Shown here in pieces: positions 1-5,997 of a stretch of 11,277 nt of DNA. Made by a program: the position numbers and the translations under genes. The first letter of the stretch is position 1; every line of letters starts with the position of its first letter. The DNA comes from CAYZJD01 sp964478455. GTDB taxonomy: Bacteria; Acidobacteriota; Terriglobia; Bryobacterales; Bryobacteraceae. The stretch is taken from positions 1 to 11,277 of the forward strand of contig CAYZJD010000124.1 of NCBI GenBank assembly GCA_964478455.1. The letters are read 5' to 3'. The notes beneath the pieces were generated by a model. The model saw nothing but the letters and a program-made list of their open reading frames with translations, made no database searches and was not told the DNA's origin.

Positions 1-709
1 CCGAGTGCACCGGCTTCCAGTTCTTGTCCATCGCGCCGATGTAGTGCGCGCTCTCCCGGTCGGTCCCCATCAGCACCACGTTCAGCGACAGGGCCGGGTA
101 GCGGAGAACCCGGTATTGCAGCTCGCCGCTTCCTTCTCGCCAGCGGTCTTCCGCCGGCGGGCCGAGCTTGCGCACAATCGAGTGGTAGTCGTCCTCGGCC
201 GTGAGGCCAAGCGCCATCTGTTCAATCGGCCGGTAGCTCACGGGCCGGCGCGCGATAGCCACCAGCACCACCGCCGCGACCACGCCCACCAGCAGCATCG
301 CCCCGATCAGCCGGCTGACCTTGCGCTCCGGTCCCGGTTCTAAGCGTATGCCGATCACGGGTGCGGGGGGCTCCCCCTGGACCTCCGGCGGCACTGCCGG
401 GCCCGCCTTCGCCGCTCGCGGCATCTCGATCACGCGCCGCTCGTGGGGCCACACGGCGCCGCCCTCCAACTCCAGTTCCTTGCGCAGGCCCACGATCATC
501 ACCGGTTCGTCCACGCGCGAAACCTCGCCCAGAAATCGCCGCGGGATCCACACCTCCTGACCCGTCTTCACGTTCACCACCAGGATCTCCGACCACGTCG
601 AGCGCCGCAGACGCCACTCGTTGTGCGCGATCTTCAGAATCGGCGGATAAAAGGAAAACGGACGGTGACTCAGCGGTTCCGGCAGCGGCGGAATCGGAGG
701 AACGGACAT
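1..709 (-). CDS. Conserved single-pass membrane protein of unknown function (3' end beyond the window)
   Basis: Reading the minus strand from the ATG at 709 gives 236 codons without a stop, continuing past the left edge. The protein starts MSVPPIPPLPEPLSHRPF. A GAGGTGA ribosome-binding site lies just upstream of the ATG, which fixes the start. Residues 1-125 look like a soluble domain containing VVNVKTGQEVWIPRRFLGEV (about 44-63). They are followed by a proline-rich stretch (about 101-125) and one hydrophobic helix (about 134-152, GAMLLVGVVAAVVLVAIA) flanked by Arg/Lys, so the N-terminus is probably cytoplasmic. The visible part after the helix (153-236) has mixed charge and looks folded. The other frames on both strands give low-complexity Arg/Gly/Pro/Ala translations, whereas this one is balanced, so this is the coding frame. 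I do not recognise a named family; the style resembles conserved acidobacterial hypothetical proteins. It diverges from maeB across about 150 bp. Confidence 0.8.
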   Translation of the reverse strand, partial: MSVPPIPPLPEPLSHRPFSFYPPILKIAHNEWRLRRSTWSEILVVNVKTGQEVWIPRRFLGEVSRVDEPVMIVGLRKELELEGGAVWPHERRVIEMPRAAKAGPAVPPEVQGEPPAPVIGIRLEPGPERKVSRLIGAMLLVGVVAAVVLVAIARRPVSYRPIEQMALGLTAEDDYHSIVRKLGPPAEDRWREGSGELQYRVLRYPALSLNVVLMGTDRESAHYIGAMDKNWKPVHS

Positions 710-831
710 CTGTCACCTCATATTACTGGCTCGAACGCCGTCGATGCCACGGGGCACAAGTTGCGACCGGCGTTGGTCTCCTGGTCACACCTTTCGCCGG
801 CGAGCGGAGCGACTCCCTGCCGAAAACGGAG

Positions 832-837
832 TACAAC
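832..837 (+). promoter_or_regulatory. Possible -10 element for maeB
   Basis: TACAAC lies 21 nt before the maeB start codon in the divergent intergenic region and matches the sigma-70 -10 consensus at 4 of 6 positions. I see no convincing -35 at the right spacing, so this is a weak call. Confidence 0.25.
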
Positions 838-858
838 TGTAGTGGAAGGACTCATAGC

Positions 859-3156
859 ATGACCATTCGTAAAGAGGACGCCCTCGATTACCATGCCGCT
901 TCGCCGGCGGGCAAACTGGCCGTCGTCGCCACCAAGCCGTGCCGCACCCAGCGCGACCTCAGCCTGGCCTACACGCCCGGCGTTGCCGTGCCCTGCCTCG
1001 AGATCCAGCGCGACCCCAGCCTCCTGTACAAGTACACCGCCAAAGGCAACCTTGTGGCCGTCGTCACCAACGGGACCGCCGTTCTCGGCCTAGGCAACAT
1101 CGGCGCCGGCGCCGGCAAGCCCGTCATGGAGGGTAAGGGCGTGCTGTTCAAGCGCTTCGCCGATATCGACGTCTTCGACATCGAGCTGAACACGCTGGAC
1201 CCCAAGGAAGTGATCCGCACCTGCCAGCTTCTCGAGCCGACCTTCGGCGGCATCAACCTCGAGGACATCAAGGCGCCCGAATGCTTCGAGATCGAAGAGG
1301 AGCTCAAGCGGACGCTCAAAATCCCCGTCTTCCATGACGACCAGCACGGCACGGCCATCATCTCCGGCGCGGCGCTGCTGAATGCGCTAGAGCTGGCGGG
1401 CAAGCCTATCGAGAAGGCGACGATCGTGGTCAACGGCGCCGGCGCCAGCGGCATCGCCTGCGCTGAGCACTACATCAAGCTCGGCGCGCGCCGCGAGAAC
1501 ATCACCATGTGCGACACCAAGGGCGTCGTTTACAAAGGCCGCACCCAGGGGATGAACAAGTACAAGGAGCGGTTCGCCCGCGAGACCCGCGCCCGCACCC
1601 TCGCCGAGGCGATGAAAGGGGCCGATGTCTTCGTCGGCCTCTCCGGACCGGACTGCGTGACGCCCGAAATGCTTCAGTCAATGGCGGACAACCCCGTTGT
1701 TTTCGCGATGGCGAACCCCGACCCCGAGATTCCCTACGACGTCGCTGTGGCCGCCCGCCCGGATGCCATCATGGCCACCGGCCGCTCCGATTTCCCGAAC
1801 CAGGTCAATAACGTCCTCGGCTTTCCCTTCATTTTCCGCGGCGCGCTTGACGTGCGCGCTACCGCCATCAACGACGAGATGAAGCTCGCGGCCACGCGGG
1901 CGCTGGCGGCCCTCGCCAGGGAGGACGTGCCCGATTCGGTCCGCCGTGCCTACGGCGTCGATCGGATGGAGTTCGGCCGCGAGTACATCATCCCCAAGCC
2001 GTTCGACTCGCGCGTGCTGATCTGGGTCGCCTCCGCCGTCGCCCGGGCCGCCATCGAGTCGGGCGTCGCCCAGCAGCCGCTCGACATAGCGGAATACAGG
2101 GAGCAGCTCCAGCGGCGCCTTGGCAAGGCCCAGGAGATCATGCGCGTCATGATCCACAAGGCGCAGAAAGGCCCGCAGCGGGTCGTCTTCCCCGAAGGCG
2201 AAGAGAGCAAGATCCTGCGCGCCTGCCAGATCCTGGTGGACGAGAAGATCGCCGCGCCGATCCTCCTCGGCAACGAAGAGAAGATCCAGGCCACCATCGC
2301 CGAACTTCATCTCCACCTCGACGGCATCGAGATCGCCGACCCGAAGCGCTTCCACAACCTGCCGCTCTACGTCGAGGAACTCTACCGGCTCCGGCACCGC
2401 AGGGGCGTGACGCGGAACGAGGCCGAGGAGATGCTGCTCAACCGCAACGTCTTCGGCTCGATGATGGTCCACATGGGCGACGCCGATGCCCTGATCAGCG
2501 GCCTCACCCAGCACTATCCGGACACCATCCGGCCGGCGCTGCAGGTCATCTCCGTCCGGCCCGGCTTGCGCAAGGTGGCCGGTCTCTACATGCTCATCAC
2601 CGCCAAGGGCGACGTCTACTTCCTAGCCGACGCCACGGTCAACATCGAGCCCGGCCCCGAGGACCTCGCCGAGATCGCCATCCTCGCCGCCGAGACCGCG
2701 CGCCGCTTCGACGTCGAGCCTCGCGTGGCGATGCTCTCCTTCTCCAACTTCGGCAGCACGCGCCACCCGCTGGCGGAGAAGGTGCAGCGCGCGGTCGAGA
2801 TCGTCCACCGGCTCGCGCCGGAGCTGATGGTGGACGGCGAGATGCAGGCCGACACCGCCGTGACGCCGGAGATCATCGACGAAACCTATCCGTTCTCGCG
2901 GCTTAAGGGCGGCGCCAACGTGCTCGTCTTCCCGAACCTCGAGTCCGGCAACATCGCCTACAAGCTGCTGATGCGCATCGGCGGCTGCGAGGCGATCGGA
3001 CCGATCCTGATGGGCCTCTCCCAGCCGGTCCACGTCCTCCAGCGCGGCTGCGAGGTGAACGACATCGTCAACGTCGCCGCCATCGCCGTCGTGGACGCGC
3101 AGGAAGCCAAGGCGAAGCTCCGCGCGCCCGCCCCGCAGCCCCAGCCGGCGCGCTGA
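859..3156 (+). CDS. maeB: NADP-dependent malic enzyme with PTA-like C-terminal domain (MaeB type)
   Basis: This 765-residue protein has the usual length of the large bacterial malic enzymes, which decarboxylate malate to pyruvate and yield NADPH in the cytosol (EC 1.1.1.40 by family). The order is malic N-terminal domain (about 17-155), nucleotide-binding domain (about 165-400) and a phosphotransacetylase-like domain (about 430-750). The last is catalytically inactive in known MaeB proteins and mediates acetyl-CoA control. Visible active-site features are Tyr38 in SLAYTPGVA, Lys93 in VMEGKGVLFKRF, acidic metal ligands in NLEDIKAP (about 135-136) and FHDDQHGTA (160-161), and the GAGASG nucleotide loop (193-198). 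The ATG at 859 is preceded by GGAAGGA (844-850) and gives the family N-terminus MTIRKEDALDYHA. The frame stays open back to 361, but that extension is not coding. The tail after about residue 748 is Pro/Ala/Lys-rich and less conserved. The last 222 bp are duplicated downstream. NADP rather than NAD preference is taken from the family. Confidence 0.96.
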   Translation: MTIRKEDALDYHAASPAGKLAVVATKPCRTQRDLSLAYTPGVAVPCLEIQRDPSLLYKYTAKGNLVAVVTNGTAVLGLGNIGAGAGKPVMEGKGVLFKRFADIDVFDIELNTLDPKEVIRTCQLLEPTFGGINLEDIKAPECFEIEEELKRTLKIPVFHDDQHGTAIISGAALLNALELAGKPIEKATIVVNGAGASGIACAEHYIKLGARRENITMCDTKGVVYKGRTQGMNKYKERFARETRARTLAEAMKGADVFVGLSGPDCVTPEMLQSMADNPVVFAMANPDPEIPYDVAVAARPDAIMATGRSDFPNQVNNVLGFPFIFRGALDVRATAINDEMKLAATRALAALAREDVPDSVRRAYGVDRMEFGREYIIPKPFDSRVLIWVASAVARAAIESGVAQQPLDIAEYREQLQRRLGKAQEIMRVMIHKAQKGPQRVVFPEGEESKILRACQILVDEKIAAPILLGNEEKIQATIAELHLHLDGIEIADPKRFHNLPLYVEELYRLRHRRGVTRNEAEEMLLNRNVFGSMMVHMGDADALISGLTQHYPDTIRPALQVISVRPGLRKVAGLYMLITAKGDVYFLADATVNIEPGPEDLAEIAILAAETARRFDVEPRVAMLSFSNFGSTRHPLAEKVQRAVEIVHRLAPELMVDGEMQADTAVTPEIIDETYPFSRLKGGANVLVFPNLESGNIAYKLLMRIGGCEAIGPILMGLSQPVHVLQRGCEVNDIVNVAAIAVVDAQEAKAKLRAPAPQPQPAR
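2935..3156 (+). repeat. Direct repeat, copy 1: 3' end of maeB
   Basis: These 222 bp encode maeB residues 693-765 plus the stop codon. They align without gaps to 3458-3679, a fixed offset of 523 bp. By hand I count 23 mismatches, about 90% identity. Of 16 differing codons, 9 are synonymous. Similarity ends at the stop codon downstream and at the shared GAACCTC upstream. Confidence 0.95.
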
Positions 3157-3203
3157 CCGTCCGGAAGGCGTGAAATAAGCACTGCGGCCTCTGGGCCGGT
3201 CGT

Positions 3204-3219
3204 GGCCGGCGTGCCGGCC
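3204..3219. terminator. GC-rich hairpin behind maeB, possible terminator without a U-tract
   Basis: GGCCGGC-GT-GCCGGCC is a perfect 7-bp inverted repeat about 48 nt after the maeB stop codon; in practice it would form a 6-bp stem with a 4-nt loop. An alternative longer pairing uses GGGCCGG at 3193-3199. No run of T follows, so a role in termination is only a suggestion. Confidence 0.25.
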
Positions 3220-3236
3220 CCGGACAGCCAGCGGCC

Positions 3237-3265
3237 TTCATAGCCCAGCCAGCGGATGCTATGCT
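3237..3265 (+). promoter_or_regulatory. Likely promoter of the ORF6N gene remnant
   Basis: TTCATA (3237-3242), a 17-nt spacer, and TATGCT (3260-3265) with an upstream TG (3257-3258) form an extended -10 promoter with 4 of 6 matches in each box. Transcription would start near 3272, about 32 nt before the ATG at 3304. The original promoter may therefore still drive the broken gene. Confidence 0.4.
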
Positions 3266-3303
3266 TCCGTTGCAGTACCGAATCGATCTTAACGACAGAA
3301 CCG

Positions 3304-3679
3304 ATGCCCAAGAAGGGCACCCTCACCAGCGAAGCCCACCGACCTGCTGCTCGTTCCCGTGGAAGCGATCGAACGCCGGATCTATCTGGCCCGGGGACAC
3401 AAGGTCATGCTCGATAGCGACTTGGCTAGGCTCTATGACGTTCCCACGAAGGCCCTGAACCTCCTCAGTGGCAATATCGCCCACAAGCTGCTGATGCGCA
3501 TCGGCGGCTGCGAGGCGATCGGGCCGATCCTGATGGGCCTCTCCCAGCCGGTCCACGCGCTCCAGCGCGGCTGCGAGGTGAACGACATCGTCAACGTCGC
3601 GCCCATCGCCGTCGTCGATGCGCAGGAAGCCACGGCGAAGCCGCGCGCGCCGGCTCCGCAACCCCAGCCGCTGCGCTGA
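3304..3679 (+). pseudogene. Chimera: 5' fragment of an ORF6N-domain gene fused in frame to a duplicated maeB 3' end
   Basis: From about 3338 to 3457 the frame encodes TDLLLVPVEAIERRIYLARG and then HKVMLDSDLARLYDVPTKALN. This is the conserved start of ORF6N-domain proteins, a DNA-binding-type domain found in phages and as stand-alone bacterial genes. Such proteins often begin MPKK, and an ATG at 3304 reads MPKKGTLTSEA. That start is one frame off: one extra C in GCCCACC (3334-3340) separates the two segments. After ALN the expected ORF6N continuation (usually AVKRN-like) is missing. The sequence instead enters a copy of the maeB tail in that copy's original frame and ends at its TGA. A GTG at 3359 opens a 106-codon frame of its own. 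The fragment lacks most of the ORF6N domain, so the ancestral activity is surely lost. Whether the 106-residue fusion is translated is unknown. Confidence 0.75.
3458..3679 (+). repeat. Direct repeat, copy 2: second maeB 3' end
   Basis: This is a gap-free copy of 2935-3156. It encodes the LMRIGGCEAIGPILMGLSQP stretch unchanged. Amino-acid differences from copy 1 are E/L, Y/H, V/A, A/P, K/T, L/P and A/L; they are spread along the copy, with three in the Pro/Ala-rich tail. The roughly equal mix of silent and replacement changes suggests it diverged as part of a gene, for example a paralogous or foreign maeB, rather than as a very recent duplicate. Confidence 0.95.
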
Positions 3680-3723
3680 CTCCCTGCCGTCGCAGCTTCA
3701 ACCCGCTCCGGCGGTGAGCCTGC

Positions 3724-4746
3724 TCAGCGAGCCCACTTGAGCAGCGCGCCCTCGGCCGCAAAGCCGGGGCCCAGCGCCGCCATCACGGCGAGGTCGCCCG
3801 GACGCAGCAGGCCGGAACTCATGACTTTCTCGAGCACGAACAGCACCGTCGCCGACGACATGTTGCCGCAACCGCGCAGCACCGCGCGGCTGAAGGCCAG
3901 GTCCTCGTCCTTGAGACCAAGGCCGTCCTGCGCGTTGTCGAGCACTTTGCGCCCGGCCGAGTGGAGGATCCAGAAGCGGATGTCGGACTTCTTGAGACCC
4001 TGCTCGGCCAGCAAGCCCTCGACCATCTCCTTCAGCATGGCCGCTCCGGTGGTGCGCACGTCCTTGGAGAGCACCAGCCGCCGGTAGCCGTTCGGAAAGT
4101 CGAATCCCATCAGGTGGATGTTCTCGGACCGGATGAGCGTCTTGTGCGCCACCACCTCGAAGCCCTCTCCATCCGGCGCGAGACACATCGCCGCTGCGCC
4201 GTCGGCGAAGATCGCTTCCCCGATCGCGGCCTCCACGCTGCCGTCGCGGTAGTACGCCGCCGAGCAGATTTCGACCGCGGCCACCAGCGCCCGGTGCGCC
4301 GGGTAGGCGTGGAGGTGGTTCCAGGCGGTTTGCAGCGAAACCATGGCGCTGGCGCAGCCGGTGTCGCCGATGTGCGCCCGCCGGATCGACGGCTTCAACT
4401 TCAGGTCGTGGATGAACAGCGTGTCCAGGTGCGGGCAGAGGCTGACCGTGCACGTGGTGGTGGCGAGGAAATCGATCCCCTCCGGCGGCAGGCCGGCGCG
4501 CTCGAGGCAGCACCCGATCGCCCTCGCGCCGATGTCGGCCGCACCGCGCCGGGCGCGGGCGTTCATCTCGTCAATCGTTTCCCCGCCACGGAAGCCCGGT
4601 TCGAAGTACAGGTGCCGGTATTCGATGTCGCTGTTCAGGAAGAAGGCGCCGCGCGTGCGGTCGTAGCCCGCCATGGTGAGCAGGAGTTCCTGGGGATACC
4701 GGTTTGGGGGAACGGCGGTCCCTACGGCAACGATGCGCGGTGGCAT
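3724..4746 (-). CDS. Type III polyketide synthase (chalcone/stilbene synthase family)
   Basis: The 340-residue protein has the thiolase fold typical of type III polyketide synthases. These homodimeric cytosolic enzymes extend an acyl-CoA starter with malonyl-CoA without an acyl carrier protein. The catalytic triad is visible: Cys131 in IGDTGCASAM, His262 in WILHSAGRKVLD and Asn295 in GCGNMSSAT. The C-terminal ALGPGFAAE (about 324-332) corresponds to the family's GFGPG loop. The motif after the catalytic His is SAG where plant enzymes have PGG. I chose the ATG at 4746 because AGGGAGG lies just upstream and MPPRIVAVGTAVPPNRYPQE is a family-like N-terminus; an in-frame start at 4803 would add 19 atypical residues. 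No methyltransferase, oxidase or glycosyltransferase adjoins it. Its probable upstream partner is the 2H gene on the same strand 97 bp away, though it seems to have its own -10. Starter unit and product cannot be deduced. Confidence 0.93.
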   Translation of the reverse strand: MPPRIVAVGTAVPPNRYPQELLLTMAGYDRTRGAFFLNSDIEYRHLYFEPGFRGGETIDEMNARARRGAADIGARAIGCCLERAGLPPEGIDFLATTTCTVSLCPHLDTLFIHDLKLKPSIRRAHIGDTGCASAMVSLQTAWNHLHAYPAHRALVAAVEICSAAYYRDGSVEAAIGEAIFADGAAAMCLAPDGEGFEVVAHKTLIRSENIHLMGFDFPNGYRRLVLSKDVRTTGAAMLKEMVEGLLAEQGLKKSDIRFWILHSAGRKVLDNAQDGLGLKDEDLAFSRAVLRGCGNMSSATVLFVLEKVMSSGLLRPGDLAVMAALGPGFAAEGALLKWAR

Positions 4747-4771
4747 GAACGCCCTCCCTGGCGTAACTGGC

Positions 4772-4777
4772 ATTGTA
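4772..4777 (-). promoter_or_regulatory. Likely -10 element of the type III PKS gene
   Basis: On the minus strand this reads TACAAT, 5 of 6 matches to the -10 consensus, 25 nt before the PKS start codon. The AGGGAGG ribosome-binding site lies between them. No good -35 is seen at 16-18 nt. It suggests that the PKS can be transcribed independently of the upstream 2H gene. Confidence 0.45.
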
Positions 4778-4843
4778 GCCTGCGGCCCCGGCCTTCCGCG
4801 CATACCTTTGCCGTTGAGACCGCCGCTGCGAGGCTGTGGCCGA

Positions 4844-5398
4844 CTATTGGCCTCCGCCGATCGGGCACTCCGCCAGGTCGATCCAGTGGTCGAGGCTCTC
4901 GCCGCGCACGAGCGTCACGCGATCCACCGCGAACGAACGGGCCCCGCGGTACTCCGCCCAGCGCCGCCGCGCGAACTCATAGACTCCGGCCATCTGCTCG
5001 GGCGCAAGCTGCTGCGCGAGCGTGATGTGCGGATGGTAAGGATACGCTTCCCGGCACACCAGCCCGTCAGTGTTCAGCCGCTCGTGCAGGCGGCACAACT
5101 CCTGGAACCCCTCCGTCACCCCCAGAAACACGACTGAGGAAATCGAGAACACTTCCACTTCTCCGACCCTCAAATCGAACGGAGCAACTCCGCGAAGCCC
5201 CTTCCGTATCAGCTCCAACGCCGCGTCCGTGCGCTGGCAGAGAAAACGTGGCGGCAGAATGGTCACGTGCGCCCGCAGGCTGCACCCGGGCACCAGTTCT
5301 TGCCGCACATGATCAATCCAGGAACCGAGCGGGTCAGGAATATAGCTCACCACGGCGAAGAGACTGGCCCGGACCCCTTCGCCCGGCTCCGACTGCAT
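4844..5398 (-). CDS. 2H phosphoesterase / 2'-5' RNA ligase-family protein
   Basis: The 184-residue protein carries the two HxT motifs that define the 2H phosphoesterase superfamily: His44-Val-Thr46 in RAHVTILPPR and His124-Ile-Thr126 in YPYHPHITLAQ. They are about 80 residues apart, as expected for the two-lobed fold. Members act on 2'-5' or cyclic phosphate ends of RNA or nucleotides; the substrate here is unknown. There is no signal peptide, so it is probably cytosolic. The ATG at 5398 has AGGA directly against it, too close for a normal ribosome-binding site, and a TAAGAT -10-like box ends 6 nt before it. A leaderless transcript or an internal GTG at codon 16 or 17 is therefore possible. 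It is the upstream neighbour of the PKS gene on the same strand, and I see no obvious functional link. Confidence 0.85.
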   Translation of the reverse strand: MQSEPGEGVRASLFAVVSYIPDPLGSWIDHVRQELVPGCSLRAHVTILPPRFLCQRTDAALELIRKGLRGVAPFDLRVGEVEVFSISSVVFLGVTEGFQELCRLHERLNTDGLVCREAYPYHPHITLAQQLAPEQMAGVYEFARRRWAEYRGARSFAVDRVTLVRGESLDHWIDLAECPIGGGQ

Positions 5399-5404
5399 TC
5401 CTAC

Positions 5405-5410
5405 ATCTTA
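5405..5410 (-). promoter_or_regulatory. Possible -10 element of the 2H gene, leaderless arrangement
   Basis: On the minus strand TAAGAT (4 of 6 consensus matches) ends 6 nt before the ATG at 5398. Transcription would then begin at or next to the start codon. No clear -35 is visible. Confidence 0.25.
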
Positions 5411-5533
5411 GCTCGGCGGCCAAAGAACGAGGATCTGCGTTTCTGCACTTCTGGGGCAGGTCGTCGACCGGTATGGAAGCCCTCTGGTGACGTTTCTCCT
5501 CAGACGGCGGATTCGCGCAATTCAGCCTCGCTC

Positions 5534-5562
5534 TTGACAGGACTACGCCAGAGGCGTAGTGT
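5534..5562 (+). promoter_or_regulatory. Sigma-70-type promoter of the higBA-like locus
   Basis: A perfect TTGACA -35 (5534-5539) is followed by a 17-nt spacer and TAGTGT (5557-5562) as -10, with 4 of 6 matches. Most of the spacer and part of the -10 are taken up by a palindrome, so a bound repressor would exclude RNA polymerase. Confidence 0.7.
5542..5560. promoter_or_regulatory. Palindromic operator, probably bound by the HigA-like antitoxin
   Basis: ACTACGCC-AGA-GGCGTAGT is a perfect 8-bp inverted repeat with a 3-nt centre. It lies between the -35 and -10 and overlaps four bases of the -10. HigA-type antitoxins repress their own operons by binding such palindromes as dimers. The intact HTH gene 74 nt downstream is the obvious candidate. 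Confidence 0.75.
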
Positions 5563-5568
5563 GAGCTT

Positions 5569-5641
5569 GTGTTCGCGTTCATCGAGTCGCCTGTCGGCGA
5601 ATACTCTCCGACAACTGAAGAAGGAGTTCGAACATGAGTAA
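5569..5641 (+). pseudogene. Internally deleted HigB/RelE-family toxin remnant
   Basis: Two short pieces resemble the ends of a HigB-2-type toxin. From a GTG at 5569, 6 nt after the -10, the sequence reads VFAFIESP, like the VFIET/VFVES start of that family. In a different frame, 5591-5641 reads LSANTLRQLKKEFEHE and stops at TAA. That is like the helical C-terminus of these toxins, which follows the last strand of the fold. The TAA overlaps the antitoxin ATG by 8 nt (ATGAGTAA), the usual coupling of toxin and antitoxin genes. Full toxins are about 100-115 residues, so roughly 80-90 codons seem to be missing at a junction near 5587-5593, with a frame change. The assignment rests on short matches plus position and is an inference. 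Confidence 0.5.
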
Positions 5642-5948
5642 GAAGCTGACCGGACGGGCACTGGCCCGATTCGAGGCGCGACGCGACATCTGGCGGGAGG
5701 TTCTGGATGGGGTGCGCGCGATCAAGGCTGGACGTGGCAGGCGCACTCAGGTTGAGGTCCGTTCACCTGTCGTGCGGGCACGCCTGAAATCCGGCCTGAC
5801 GCAGGCACAGTTCGCAGCTCTCCTCGGTGTTTCCAAACGCACGCTGGAGCAATGGGAACAAGGCAGGCGCGAGCCCAGCGGCGCGGCAAAGACACTTATC
5901 CGCCTCGCAGAACTGTATCCCGAAGTGCTGCGAGAAATCGCGGCCTGA
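5634..5948 (+). CDS. higA: HigA-like antitoxin, XRE-family helix-turn-helix protein
   Basis: The 104-residue protein has a basic N-terminal half (1-50) and a Cro/C1-type helix-turn-helix domain. The latter contains LTQAQFAALLGVSKRTLEQW (55-74) followed by EQGRREPSG and a final helix pair (84-104). The order and the WEQGRxxPSG signature match HigA-2/NadS-type antitoxins, whose N-terminal part binds and neutralises a HigB/RelE-type ribosome-dependent mRNA interferase. The C-terminal domain binds the operator. The ATG at 5634 follows AGAAGGAG at 5618-5625. No intact toxin gene is next to it: only remnants lie upstream, and downstream is a convergent unrelated gene. It is therefore probably an orphan that still autoregulates through the palindrome at 5542-5560. 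It could also neutralise a related toxin elsewhere in the genome. The gene symbol reflects family, not proven function. Confidence 0.85.
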   Translation: MSKKLTGRALARFEARRDIWREVLDGVRAIKAGRGRRTQVEVRSPVVRARLKSGLTQAQFAALLGVSKRTLEQWEQGRREPSGAAKTLIRLAELYPEVLREIAA

Positions 5949-5997
5949 TCCCGCTGCGCCGGGCCTACTCGTTTCAGCCCCCGCGCCGGGTGAGTAT

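Noticed and set aside
222..716. 164-codon minus-strand frame starting at 716
   Set aside because: Its translation becomes almost pure Gly/Arg/Ala/Asp. It is an out-of-frame reading of the real minus-strand gene that starts at 709.
720..725. TAATAT on the minus strand as -10 of the gene starting at 709
   Set aside because: The predicted transcription start would fall after the GAGGTGA ribosome-binding site, removing it from the transcript, and no matching -35 is present.
1678..2514. 278-codon minus-strand frame inside maeB
   Set aside because: It is antisense to conserved malic-enzyme and PTA-like coding sequence and shows no recognisable motifs; high GC alone explains the open frame.
3720..3744. 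7-bp inverted repeat (CTGCTCA and TGAGCAG) across the PKS stop codon
   Set aside because: The stem is short, the loop is 11 nt, half of it lies in coding sequence, and no T-run follows on the minus strand.
3961..5025. 354-codon plus-strand frame
   Set aside because: It lies antisense to the type III PKS and 2H genes, both of which show full catalytic motifs. Its own translation is Arg/Ala/Pro-rich without domains.
5267..5641. 124-codon plus-strand frame considered as an intact toxin gene
   Set aside because: Only its last ~16 codons look like a toxin C-terminus. The rest overlaps the 2H gene in antisense and the promoter/operator, and has no toxin-like strands.
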